Origin: Marinoscillum sp. 108
GTDB lineage: Bacteria; Bacteroidota; Bacteroidia; Cytophagales; Cyclobacteriaceae
Direction of reading: 5' to 3'
NCBI RefSeq assembly: GCF_902506655.1
Contig: NZ_LR734808.1
Location: 62,001-126,000, forward strand
Length of the DNA stretch: 64,000 nt
The position numbers were made by a program, and so were the translations under genes. Under the pieces are notes generated by a model. It made no database searches. It was given only the letters and a program-made list of their open reading frames with translations, and was not told the origin of the DNA. Within the stretch, counting starts at the first letter, position 1. The number at the start of each line of letters is the position of its first letter. This document shows positions 47,253 to 56,018 of this stretch, in pieces.

Positions 47253-49085
47253 TTAAAAACTGGTGCTTCTGCGTTTTGGGCCGGCATAGCCGATATTGAG
47301 TGTGATAATGATAGGTAAATAGAATTTATCCTGATTTAGTTCATCGAAGAGAAAACGAAATGGCGCTTCTGCATGATTGGAGAAAATTCTACTTCCCAGG
47401 GCTACCCCCAGGTTCAGGTCGAAGGTAAGTCCGGAATCAGATGCTCTTTGCATCCATCGATCACCAATGAAGAACCCATAGGCGAATCTCATTTGCTCTG
47501 AGGTGAACCGCTTCTTGATGGGTGGGCCGGAGAGGCTGTCTAGTGTGCTTACATAGTGTTGTAAATAGCCTGCTGAGAGCTGGTGGCCAAAGTAAAACAT
47601 GCCCAAATCTGTATCTTCGTGATAAAATTTTTGCTTCAAATGGATATCCAGACCCAGTGTACTCACTTTGTTATATCGGTCAGAGAAGTCCTTGTAAAAT
47701 GGTTTTTTGTGAGCGACGATTTGTGCTTCATATCCCAGCCTCTCCTGTATGTAGTATTCCATAGAGATGGGCAATTGACCAGCCAGCGTCCACAGCGGGT
47801 TGGTGCCTAATATAAAACCTGTGTATTCGTTGATACGAGGGTTGAAGTACCTGATTTTCTTGTTTTTATATCGGTACTCCGGTTTGTCGCTGGCTTTTTT
47901 CACATCCTCGCTTTCTTTGACGTTGGAGGTTCGGAAAATAGGACTTTGTTCTTCGTACACGGGTCGGTAGATGCCAGCCACTGATCCATCCGGATTGTAA
48001 AGCGTCCATTCGCCCACCCTGCGGTCGTCCTTGATCGTGCCGGTCATCTTCAGAGAACCATCCGGGTAATAGCCGGTATAGGCCCCTTCGCCTTGTTCGA
48101 AGACTGCAGCGCCATCCTCCAGTCCCTCTTCGCTGAAGTAAACCCATCGGCCTTCCCGTCGGCCTTCCTGCATGGCTCCCCGAGCCTTTTGCTTACCACT
48201 GGCATAGTACTCAATATATTCTCCGGTTCCCTGGTCGTAGCGGCCTTCTCCTTTGATTTCGCCTGTTTGATAGTAGAGTTTCCAAAAACCATCCTTTTGG
48301 TTACTGTTCATTTCACCCTCACTACTGAGGCTTCCATCGGGGAAATAATATTTCCAGGGTCCGGATTTTTCACCCTTCAAGAACTCACCTTCGGCAGCCA
48401 ATTGACCGTTTTTGTGAAAATACTTCCAAAGACCATTTCTGAGTCCGTTCACAAACTCTCCACGCGCTTCCACTTCACCTGACTCGTAGTAGTAGGTCCA
48501 TAGGCCCTCACTTTTATCAAACTCATTGCGGCCCTCGGTTTTTAGTTTTCCGCTGGGGTAAAATTCTTTGTAGATTCCCTTTCCTCCGTTAAAAAAGGCC
48601 TGAGCCTTCAGTGAGCCATCCTCATAGAAGTAATTCCAAATGCCCTCTTTGTCATTGTTGTAGTAGATGCCGGTGCTTTTTTCTTCCCCGTTTTCAAAGT
48701 AGTAGGTCCACTGGCCATGTTTGATGTTGTTCTGGTAGGAGCCAACGGCCTTCGGTTCACCATTTTCATAGTGATATTTCCACAAGCCTACTTGTTGGTT
48801 TTTCTGGTAATGACCTCTGGCCTTTTCCCGTCCATTTTCGAAGTAATAGATCCAGGTGCTGTCTGACTCACCATGACTATAGTGTCCAAAGATTGCGAGC
48901 GACCCGTTTTCATAAATGGAGTGATAAAACCCATGTAGGGTGCTGTCCTTTTTCAGCAGGGTAATGACCTCTTTTAATTTGGTCTTTTGGTCATCGTAGT
49001 ACGTCTTTTTCTCGAAGGTCTTCTGACCCAGAGCGCAAAAGGGGCTGATAATTATGAACAGTATGATCCATGGGAGGTATCTCAT
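47253..49085 (-). CDS. MORN-repeat protein fused to an outer-membrane barrel-like domain
   Basis: A 610-residue protein with a signal peptide (PWIILFIIISPFCALGQKTF). Residues about 45-375 are some 14 MORN-like repeats (GxWxYYxENGxxKAxGxYxxG), the module of YwqK-type proteins. The C-terminal part (about 415-610) is rich in alternating aromatic strands (EYYIQERLGYEAQIVAHKK, GHQLSAGYLQHYVS, LNLGVALGSRIF) and ends in a strand, as in outer-membrane barrels of about eight strands. The fusion suggests an envelope protein whose repeats lie outside the barrel. Function unknown. It is cotranscribed with the CoA-binding gene. Confidence 0.8.
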   Translation of the reverse strand: MRYLPWIILFIIISPFCALGQKTFEKKTYYDDQKTKLKEVITLLKKDSTLHGFYHSIYENGSLAIFGHYSHGESDSTWIYYFENGREKARGHYQKNQQVGLWKYHYENGEPKAVGSYQNNIKHGQWTYYFENGEEKSTGIYYNNDKEGIWNYFYEDGSLKAQAFFNGGKGIYKEFYPSGKLKTEGRNEFDKSEGLWTYYYESGEVEARGEFVNGLRNGLWKYFHKNGQLAAEGEFLKGEKSGPWKYYFPDGSLSSEGEMNSNQKDGFWKLYYQTGEIKGEGRYDQGTGEYIEYYASGKQKARGAMQEGRREGRWVYFSEEGLEDGAAVFEQGEGAYTGYYPDGSLKMTGTIKDDRRVGEWTLYNPDGSVAGIYRPVYEEQSPIFRTSNVKESEDVKKASDKPEYRYKNKKIRYFNPRINEYTGFILGTNPLWTLAGQLPISMEYYIQERLGYEAQIVAHKKPFYKDFSDRYNKVSTLGLDIHLKQKFYHEDTDLGMFYFGHQLSAGYLQHYVSTLDSLSGPPIKKRFTSEQMRFAYGFFIGDRWMQRASDSGLTFDLNLGVALGSRIFSNHAEAPFRFLFDELNQDKFYLPIIITLNIGYAGPKRRSTSF

Positions 49086-49105
49086 TACATCAGGATAGAC
49101 CTAAG

Positions 49106-50047
49106 TTACAGCTTTTCGCGGGTACCCCATTGTGCTAGCTCTTCCGCAGACCAAAGCTCAGGGTAAAAGATTACCTGTTGCCTTCTTGGAGGAAGATATT
49201 TCTGCCAGTTGGTGCCACCCGTAGCTTTGATCACTTCGGGGTCTTTCTGTAGATAACGCACCGCAGACTTATAGTGCATCAATGGCCACTGTACATTGGC
49301 TTTGTGGTCCAGGTTTTTTAGGGCTTCAGCTATTTCCTGATCTCCCTCAAAAAAGTCGTGGTACAGCTTTCTGAGGTTGGTTTTGCGAACTTCCCTGGCT
49401 CTGGACACAAAGGTGTCTGAGTATTTTTTCTCAAACTGCTTGAGTGTGAGGGTCTTTTTACCCGTAGCTAATTCGGTAGCTCCTTTTTTCCAGTAGAGGT
49501 GCTCGTAAATTTCATTCACATCACTCTCATCACCATAGGTATCTCTTGTGTCTGAGCAGGTCAGCAGGTGAAAGTCCGTGGAGCCGATTTCTACAAGACG
49601 GTATTGCCCGGACTGAAACCCCGAAGAGGGGAGGAGTGACATCCTGAAATTTAAAAATTGCTCAGGATCCATCCCATCGATCATCACATCAAAAGAATCG
49701 ATGAGGTGATCAAAATAGCGATTCATTCGCTTCACCCTTTTGAGGTAAGTATCTCGTTCTGGTGTTTCGGTAGACATGATCAACTGATCCTGCTCATTGA
49801 GGATGAGTTTGAAGTAGAGTTCGGTGATCTGATGGTATAGAATAAAAATTTTCTCATCCGGAAAACTGGTCCTCGGAGTTTGCAGGCTAAGCAGGGTATC
49901 CAGTCGGATGTAATCCCAGTAGGTGAGGTAGTCTGAGTGCAGTAGCCCATCCAGATAAGCGGATAAATCCTGCCCCATTGCATCGTACTTAGCTTCTAGT
50001 TTTTCCAGTTGAGTTAAAATCTCTTCACTAAAGTTTCTGTTTCCCAT
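49106..50047 (-). CDS. Tryptophan 2,3-dioxygenase family protein
   Basis: A 313-residue haem dioxygenase that opens the indole ring of L-tryptophan to N-formylkynurenine. Signatures: TYWDYIRLDTLLSLQ, FILYHQITELYFKLILNEQD (with the distal His) and the C-terminal PLMHYKSAVRYLQ with GGTNWQKYLPPRRQQVIFYP. The ATG 50047 gives the family start (MGNRNFSEEILTQLEKLEAK); the longer upstream frame is not supported. It is divergent from glutaryl-CoA dehydrogenase across 61 bases, both acting on tryptophan carbon. Confidence 0.92.
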   Translation of the reverse strand: MGNRNFSEEILTQLEKLEAKYDAMGQDLSAYLDGLLHSDYLTYWDYIRLDTLLSLQTPRTSFPDEKIFILYHQITELYFKLILNEQDQLIMSTETPERDTYLKRVKRMNRYFDHLIDSFDVMIDGMDPEQFLNFRMSLLPSSGFQSGQYRLVEIGSTDFHLLTCSDTRDTYGDESDVNEIYEHLYWKKGATELATGKKTLTLKQFEKKYSDTFVSRAREVRKTNLRKLYHDFFEGDQEIAEALKNLDHKANVQWPLMHYKSAVRYLQKDPEVIKATGGTNWQKYLPPRRQQVIFYPELWSAEELAQWGTREKL

Positions 50048-50067
50048 TCTTTCGTTCTGCTTTGTTG

Positions 50068-50075
50068 TAAATTTG
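50068..50075 (+). promoter_or_regulatory. -7 promoter element (TAAATTTG) of the acyl-CoA dehydrogenase gene
   Basis: TAAATTTG matches TAnnTTTG and lies 33 bases before the start codon, in the 61-base gap between the divergent genes. Confidence 0.65.
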
Positions 50076-50108
50076 AGCCAATAAAACTGATAAAACAAAA
50101 ACAACCCT

Positions 50109-51332
50109 ATGTCAACTGACACATTAACCCCAAATGGTCAGGCTACAAAACGCAATTTTAAAGACGAATTTGAATCGCCTGATTTTTACCAAATTGACGA
50201 CTTACTGACCGAAGAGCATAAGTTGATCAGATCTTCCATCAGAGATTTTGTGAAGAAGGAAATCACCCCTTACATTGAAGATTGGACCGAAAAGAATCAT
50301 TTCCCAAGTGAAATGGTTCGGAAGTTTGGAGAGATCGGTGCCTTCGGCCCTACGGTCCCCGAAACCTACGGTGGTGGAGGTCTGGATTACATCTCCTATG
50401 GTTTGATCATGCAGGAGATTGAGCGTGGCGACTCTGGTATGCGCTCTACAGCCTCAGTACAGGGATCACTCGTGATGCACCCCATTTATGCTTACGGATC
50501 CGAAGAACAAAAAAAGAAATATTTGCCCAAGCTGGCTTCCGGAGAGATGCTAGGCTGCTTTGGCTTGACAGAGCCCAATCATGGCTCCAACCCAAGTGGC
50601 ATGGAGACTCACTTTAAGGACATGGGCGATCACTATTTGCTCAATGGTGCTAAAATGTGGATCTCAAATGCGCCTCAGGCGGATATCGCAGTGGTTTGGG
50701 CTAAGAATGAAGACGGCAGGATCAAAGGACTCATCGTGGAGCGTGGCATGGAGGGCTTTTCCACGCCGGAGACTCACGGCAAGTGGTCGCTGCGTGCATC
50801 CTGTACCGGCGAGCTCGTATTTAGTGATGTAAAGGTTCCCAAAGAAAACATGCTGCCTGGCAAAGATGGATTGGGTGCTCCTATGGGCTGTCTGGACAAA
50901 GCCAGGTACGGCATTGCCTGGGGTGCCATCGGTGCAGCTATGGACTGCTATGAGTCCGCCAGAAGGTATGCCGCAGAGCGGATTCAGTTTGGTAAGCCGA
51001 TCGGATCATTCCAGCTCATACAAAAGAAGCTCTCTGAGATGCTGACTGAGATTACCAAGGCTCAGCTGCTCAACTGGAAGCTGGGTAAAATGATGGATGA
51101 GGGCAAAGCTACTACCGCCCAGATTTCATTGGCCAAGCGAAACAATGTGGCCGTAGCGCTGGAAATTGCCAGAGAAGCTCGCCAGATTCATGGTGGTATG
51201 GGCATTACCGGAGAGTATCCGATGATGCGACACATGATGAACCTGGAGTCCGTAGTTACCTATGAAGGTACACATGACATCCATTTGTTGATCCTGGGAG
51301 CCGAGATCACAGGCATCCCTGCTTTTGGATGA
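50109..51332 (+). CDS. Glutaryl-CoA dehydrogenase-like acyl-CoA dehydrogenase
   Basis: A 407-residue FAD enzyme. The acyl-CoA dehydrogenase blocks are LTEPNHGSNPSGMETHF, ISNAPQADIAVVWAKN and ARQIHGGMGITGEYPMMRHM. The catalytic Glu386 sits in TYEGTHDIHLLILG, as in glutaryl-CoA dehydrogenase, which oxidises and decarboxylates glutaryl-CoA to crotonyl-CoA in tryptophan and lysine breakdown. That match and the divergent tryptophan dioxygenase support this substrate. It carries its own promoter and a terminator at 51359-51389. Confidence 0.9.
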   Translation: MSTDTLTPNGQATKRNFKDEFESPDFYQIDDLLTEEHKLIRSSIRDFVKKEITPYIEDWTEKNHFPSEMVRKFGEIGAFGPTVPETYGGGGLDYISYGLIMQEIERGDSGMRSTASVQGSLVMHPIYAYGSEEQKKKYLPKLASGEMLGCFGLTEPNHGSNPSGMETHFKDMGDHYLLNGAKMWISNAPQADIAVVWAKNEDGRIKGLIVERGMEGFSTPETHGKWSLRASCTGELVFSDVKVPKENMLPGKDGLGAPMGCLDKARYGIAWGAIGAAMDCYESARRYAAERIQFGKPIGSFQLIQKKLSEMLTEITKAQLLNWKLGKMMDEGKATTAQISLAKRNNVAVALEIAREARQIHGGMGITGEYPMMRHMMNLESVVTYEGTHDIHLLILGAEITGIPAFG

Positions 51333-51358
51333 GCTTTTGCGAGTAGAAGACTTTTGAT

Positions 51359-51389
51359 AAAGGCCGCTGGTTAAGTGGCCTTTATTTTG
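51359..51389 (+). terminator. Intrinsic terminator of the glutaryl-CoA dehydrogenase gene
   Basis: AAAGGCC.. pairs with ..GGCCTTT (about 51359-51383) around a TGGTTAA-type loop, with one G-T pair, then TATTTTG. The 180 bases beyond hold no gene. Confidence 0.75.
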
Positions 51390-51571
51390 TGGTATCATCT
51401 TCATTCCAGGACTTCAAAAGCATCTTCAGAATTTAATCACTGATTTTAATGCCCGCGCTTCTGGATTGTCTTCTTTGCAATACAAATTAACCGCTCATAT
51501 AAAATATTCTTAGGAGCATCGATATTCTCCTTAATATGCCATTCCATTTACCTAATTCAATTAAATAAGCT

Positions 51572-54500
51572 ATGAAGAAACTGATTTTGCTTTGCCTGGC
51601 GCTGGCTTTTCATGGTATCTACGCACAGGAAACTTTTCCTGTAAACGGGGTTCCGGATGAGCGGTCAGGGCATTATGCATTTACCAACGCTACCATTTTT
51701 GTAGACTATCAGACTAAGCTGGAGAATGCTACGCTGATCATCAAAGATGGCAAAGTCACCGCGGTAGGCACGGGTATATCCATTCCCAAAGGGGCCATTA
51801 CTGTGAATTTGGAAGGAAAATATATTTACCCGGCTTTAGTCGATCCCTATTCAAACTATGGATTGCCGGAGGTCTTCACCTCCAGGAGTCGCGGGAAACC
51901 ACAATATGAAAGCAGCAACAAGGGGCCGTACGGCTGGAACGATGCGATACGCTCCACCTACAATGCCTCAGAAGAGTTCGCCCTCAATGAGAAAGAAGCG
52001 GAGGGGTTGAGAAAAGCGGGATTTGGAGCGGTGAACACCTTTAGTCCGGATGGAATCATGCGAGGGACATCACTGTTTACCAACTTGTCCGATGCACCGG
52101 TGCAGGATGCCGTCCTTTCGGATAAAGTAGCAGCACACTATTCATTTAGCAAGGGGACTTCCAAGCAGGAGTATCCCGGCTCCATTATGGGCGTTGTGGC
52201 CTTGCTCAGACAAACCTATTATGATGCCGCGTGGTATCGCACGCAGGGTAGTGCAGAGCAGGTCAATCTCTCGCTGAAAGCATTCAACGACGTGCAGCGC
52301 TTGCCCCAGGTATTTGAAGCCAACGGAGGTAAATTGAGAGTGCTGCTCGCAGATCAAGTCGGGGATGAGTTTGGAGTGCAATACATCATCAAAGGCACTG
52401 GAGATGAGTATCAGCGGATTTCTGAAATCAAAAAGACCGGTGCTTCATTGATTATTCCTGTTACCTATCCTGAGGCTTATGATGTGGAAGACCCGATGGC
52501 GGCATTGGATGTGTCTCTGGAGGATATGAAGCACTGGGAACTGGCTCCGATCAATGCAAGTATGCTGGCTAAGGCAGGGGTTGAGTTTTCCTTTACACCT
52601 TCAGGGTTGAAAAACACTGATGACTATTGGAAAAACATCCGCAAGGCTGTGACTTATGGCCTGTCAGAAACCCAGGCACTTAAAGCACTCACCTACACTC
52701 CGGCCAGGTATTTCAACATGCAACAAAGGGTAGGAGGATTGAAGCAGGGTATGATGGCCAATTTCTTTGTGGCATCAGAGAGCATTTTTGAAGAGAAAGC
52801 CAAGATTCATCAGACCTGGGTACAAGGCAGGAAATATGAAATTTCGGATCTCAGTACACCGGATTATGCCGGAAAATATAATTTGAAAGTAGGAGATACT
52901 TCCTATGCACTTGAGATTTCTGGTGAAGCTGGAAGTCATTCCGCAAAGGTGGTGGTCAACGACTCCACAGACCTGAAGGTGAAGCTGAAAATAGAGGAAA
53001 ACCGCGTTACGCTAATCTTTAAGTTAGAAGAGGAGGAAGCGAATACCCGACTCACCGGCTGGGTAGATCCGGGGGCCTTTGGGGGTACCGGTCAGCTAGC
53101 GGATGGTAGCTGGACCAAATGGTCAGCCGCCAGAGTAGGTGATCTTGATGAAAAAGAGGCGGACAAAGACGCTGAGGACAAGGAGGAAGAGGAGGACCAA
53201 ACTCCCGATTTAGGCAAGATGATTTATCCGTTTGTAGCCTATGGCTGGACAGAGCAGCCAGTACAGGAAACCATATTGTTTAAAAATGCTACTGTATGGA
53301 CGCTGGAAGGTGATGGTAAGCTGGAAGGTGCTGATGTACTGGTAAAAGCCGGGAAAATAGCCAGTGTAGGCAAGGGACTCGCGGGTGAAGGAGCAAAGGT
53401 GGTAGATGCCACAGGCAAGCACATCACTCCCGGGATCATAGATGAGCACTCGCACATTGCGCTCTCCTCAGTGAATGAAGGCAGCCATGCCATCACTGCT
53501 GAAGTACGGATGTATGATGCACTGAACTCCGAGGACGTTAACCTGTACAGACAACTGGCGGGTGGGGTTACTGCGGCTCAGCTTTTGCATGGCTCAGCCA
53601 ATCCCGTAGGTGGGCAATCAGCCCTCATTAAGTTTCGTTGGGGAGCAAGTCCTGAAGGATTGAAAATCAAAGGAGCTGATGGATACATCAAATTTGCTTT
53701 GGGAGAAAATGTAAAGCAGTCCAACTGGGGCGCAGATTATAGCATCCGTTTTCCACAGACCAGAATGGGGGTAGAGCAGGTGTTTGTAGATGGATTTACC
53801 AGAGCCAAAGCTTATGGTGAAGCTAAAGCCCGGTATGAAGGCCTTAGTAAAAAAATGAAAGCTTCCACTCCGGCACCGCGCAAGGATTTGCAGTTGGAAA
53901 CACTTTTGGAAATCATTAATAGTGAGCGTTTCATCACCTGCCACTCTTATGTACAGTCTGAGATCAATATGCTTTTGAAAGTGGCAGAGTCATTTGATTT
54001 TCGAATCAATACCTTCACGCACATCCTTGAAGGCTACAAAGTGGCTGATAAGATGGCCGAGCACGGAGCAGGTGGTTCTACCTTCTCAGACTGGTGGGCA
54101 TACAAGTTTGAGGTGAAGGATGCTATTCCCTACAATGCCTCTCTGATGACCATGGCAGGGGTAGTAGCCGCGATCAATTCCGATGATGCAGAGATGGCGA
54201 GAAGGCTCAATCAGGAAGCCGCCAAGTCTGTGAAGTATGGCGGAATGGATGAAATTTCGGCATTGAAGTTGGTAACCTTAAATCCGGCCAAATTGCTTCA
54301 TCTGGATGATCGGATGGGTAGCATCAAGGTGGGGAAGGATGCTGATGTGGTACTCTGGAATGACCATCCATTGAGCATTTATGCCAAACCAGAAATGACC
54401 CTCGTTGATGGGGTGGTTTACTTTAGCCTGGAAAAGGATGCTGAGATGAGAAAGCAGATATCTGCTGAGCGAGCCAGGTTGATCCAGAAAATGCTGGATG

Positions 54501-54613
54501 CGAAAAATGGCGGAGAAAAGACTCAAAAGCCTAAAAAGAAAGATAAGCACTATTTTGAGTGTGAAGACATCATAGAAGAAGGTTTCACTCTTAACCATCA
54601 GGACAATGACTAA
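51572..54613 (+). CDS. Large secreted amidohydrolase with a degenerate N-terminal and an intact C-terminal domain
   Basis: A 1013-residue protein with a signal peptide (LILLCLALAFHGIYAQETFP). Two amidohydrolase-type domains lie in tandem. The first (about 30-430) keeps the fold pattern but lost the metal site: where the family has D-x-H-x-H it reads DPYSN (Tyr93, Asn95). The second (about 580-985) keeps it as DEHSH (His626, His628), with later His-rich HSYVQ, THILEG and SDDAEM blocks. A beta-rich spacer with an acidic stretch (DKDAEDKEEEEDQTP) separates them. Substrate unknown. The next gene, overlapping by 8 bases, is a further degenerate member, so the products may act together. Confidence 0.85.
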   Translation: MKKLILLCLALAFHGIYAQETFPVNGVPDERSGHYAFTNATIFVDYQTKLENATLIIKDGKVTAVGTGISIPKGAITVNLEGKYIYPALVDPYSNYGLPEVFTSRSRGKPQYESSNKGPYGWNDAIRSTYNASEEFALNEKEAEGLRKAGFGAVNTFSPDGIMRGTSLFTNLSDAPVQDAVLSDKVAAHYSFSKGTSKQEYPGSIMGVVALLRQTYYDAAWYRTQGSAEQVNLSLKAFNDVQRLPQVFEANGGKLRVLLADQVGDEFGVQYIIKGTGDEYQRISEIKKTGASLIIPVTYPEAYDVEDPMAALDVSLEDMKHWELAPINASMLAKAGVEFSFTPSGLKNTDDYWKNIRKAVTYGLSETQALKALTYTPARYFNMQQRVGGLKQGMMANFFVASESIFEEKAKIHQTWVQGRKYEISDLSTPDYAGKYNLKVGDTSYALEISGEAGSHSAKVVVNDSTDLKVKLKIEENRVTLIFKLEEEEANTRLTGWVDPGAFGGTGQLADGSWTKWSAARVGDLDEKEADKDAEDKEEEEDQTPDLGKMIYPFVAYGWTEQPVQETILFKNATVWTLEGDGKLEGADVLVKAGKIASVGKGLAGEGAKVVDATGKHITPGIIDEHSHIALSSVNEGSHAITAEVRMYDALNSEDVNLYRQLAGGVTAAQLLHGSANPVGGQSALIKFRWGASPEGLKIKGADGYIKFALGENVKQSNWGADYSIRFPQTRMGVEQVFVDGFTRAKAYGEAKARYEGLSKKMKASTPAPRKDLQLETLLEIINSERFITCHSYVQSEINMLLKVAESFDFRINTFTHILEGYKVADKMAEHGAGGSTFSDWWAYKFEVKDAIPYNASLMTMAGVVAAINSDDAEMARRLNQEAAKSVKYGGMDEISALKLVTLNPAKLLHLDDRMGSIKVGKDADVVLWNDHPLSIYAKPEMTLVDGVVYFSLEKDAEMRKQISAERARLIQKMLDAKNGGEKTQKPKKKDKHYFECEDIIEEGFTLNHQDND

Positions 54614-55910
54614 GCAAATCACTACATATATCATAGGAATAATCTTGGGGTGGAGTGCTTACGCACAGGTGCTGGCACCGGCCCCTGCTCAAAGCGAACC
54701 AATCGCGATTATGAATGCCACTGCCCACCTGGGCAATGGAGAGGTCATAGAAAACTCCATTATCACCTTCAAAGAGGGCAAGATAACGCTGGTAGCCGAT
54801 GCCACCAGAGTGCGTGTAGACCTGAAAGGCTACCGGCTGATCGATGCGGCCGGGAAGCATGCATATCCGGGAGTGATTCTTCCGCTTACTAACCTTGGGT
54901 TGGTAGAGTATGAAGCGGTGAAAGCCAGCAGAGACTTTTCTGAGACGGGTAATCTGAAGCCTCATGTGAGAACCGCCATTGCTTACAATACCGACTCGGA
55001 GTTGATCCCTACCATGAGGTTCAATGGAATTCAGCTGGCCCAGGTGGCTCCAAGAAGTGGTCGGATAGAAGGTACCAGCAGTATCATGCAGTTGGACGCC
55101 TGGAACTGGGAGGATGCCCTCTATCAGGAAGACGATGGAGTCCATTTGAATTGGCCCTCACTTTCCTATGGTGCCAGATGGTGGATGGGCGAGACTGAGC
55201 GCAGAGAAAACAAGGAGTACGATGCTCAAGTAGCGGAGGTAACCCAATTGCTTCAGGATACCAAAGCTTATCTGGAGCAGTCATCTGAGGAGAAAAATCT
55301 CATTCTGGAAGCCATGGTGCCTGTTTTGAAAGGCGACAAGCAGTTGTTTGTCTACGCAAACAGGCCTAAGCAGATCATCGAAGCAGTACAGACGATCAAG
55401 CAGTATGTGCCTAAAATGGTACTGACCGGAGGTGAGGATGTGTGGTACGTTCGGGATTTGATCAAGGAAAACAACATCCCGGTATTATTGGAAAATGTGC
55501 ATCGCATTCCCGGTAGAGCAGAGGAGGATACAGATTGGTGTTATAAGCTTCCCGCTATGTTGCATAACGAGGGCATTCTGGTGGGACTGACCCACGTGTC
55601 GGAAATGATTGCCAGCTCCCGAAACCTTCCATTTTTTGCTGGTACGGTAGCAGGGTATGGGGTGGATAAAGAAACAGCCCTTCAGATGATCACTTCCAAT
55701 ACCGCCAAAATCCTGGGAATTGATGATAAGACCGGGACTTTGGAGCAAGGTCTGGATGCCAACATTGTGATCTCTAATGGTGATTTGCTGGATATGCGCA
55801 CCAATGATGTGGTCTATTCCTTTATTCAGGGCAGAGAGGTGTCGCTGGATGCCATGCAGCAGCGCTTGTATGAGAAGTTCAAAGAGAAATATGAAGGTCA
55901 GATGAAATAA
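54606..55910 (+). CDS. Secreted amidohydrolase-family protein lacking the metal site
   Basis: A 434-residue protein with a signal peptide (TYIIGIILGWSAYAQVLAPA). It has the amidohydrolase fold signs (MNATAHLGNGEVIENSIITF at the start, TSNTAKILGIDDKTGTLEQG and DANIVISNGDLL near the end) but where the H-x-H should be it reads VILPLTN, so it cannot bind zinc in the usual way. It resembles the N-terminal half of the preceding 1013-residue protein in this respect. Its ATG overlaps the preceding stop (ATGACTAA), so the two are made together. Possibly a structural or regulatory partner. Confidence 0.82.
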   Translation: MTKQITTYIIGIILGWSAYAQVLAPAPAQSEPIAIMNATAHLGNGEVIENSIITFKEGKITLVADATRVRVDLKGYRLIDAAGKHAYPGVILPLTNLGLVEYEAVKASRDFSETGNLKPHVRTAIAYNTDSELIPTMRFNGIQLAQVAPRSGRIEGTSSIMQLDAWNWEDALYQEDDGVHLNWPSLSYGARWWMGETERRENKEYDAQVAEVTQLLQDTKAYLEQSSEEKNLILEAMVPVLKGDKQLFVYANRPKQIIEAVQTIKQYVPKMVLTGGEDVWYVRDLIKENNIPVLLENVHRIPGRAEEDTDWCYKLPAMLHNEGILVGLTHVSEMIASSRNLPFFAGTVAGYGVDKETALQMITSNTAKILGIDDKTGTLEQGLDANIVISNGDLLDMRTNDVVYSFIQGREVSLDAMQQRLYEKFKEKYEGQMK

Positions 55911-55930
55911 CCGGATGACTTAAACGAAAA

Positions 55931-55965
55931 GCCCGCCCCGATGCAATCGGGGCGGGCTTTTTTTT
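55931..55965 (+). terminator. Strong intrinsic terminator of the amidohydrolase operon
   Basis: GCCCGCCCCGAT (55931-55942) pairs with ATCGGGGCGGGC (55946-55957), followed by a run of T's. A second hairpin just beyond serves the opposite strand. Confidence 0.92.
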
Positions 55966-55978
55966 GTTTGAAAATATA

Positions 55979-56006
55979 GAACCGGGCGGATCACTCCGCC
56001 CGGTTC
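55979..56006 (-). terminator. Hairpin after the GH16 gene, probable terminator
   Basis: GAACCGGGCGGA (55979-55990) pairs perfectly with TCCGCCCGGTTC (55995-56006) around TCAC. On the minus strand it is followed by TATATTTTC, a weak T-tract. Confidence 0.65.
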
Positions 56007-56018
56007 AGATTGGTTAGG

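Noticed and set aside
47900-48950. Strongly repetitive DNA that could suggest a repeat array
   Set aside because: The repetition reflects protein-level MORN repeats whose DNA units differ in sequence; no identical repeats or spacers.
55981-56006. Possible riboswitch-like fold near the GH16 end
   Set aside because: It is a simple perfect hairpin between convergent genes and is better read as a terminator.
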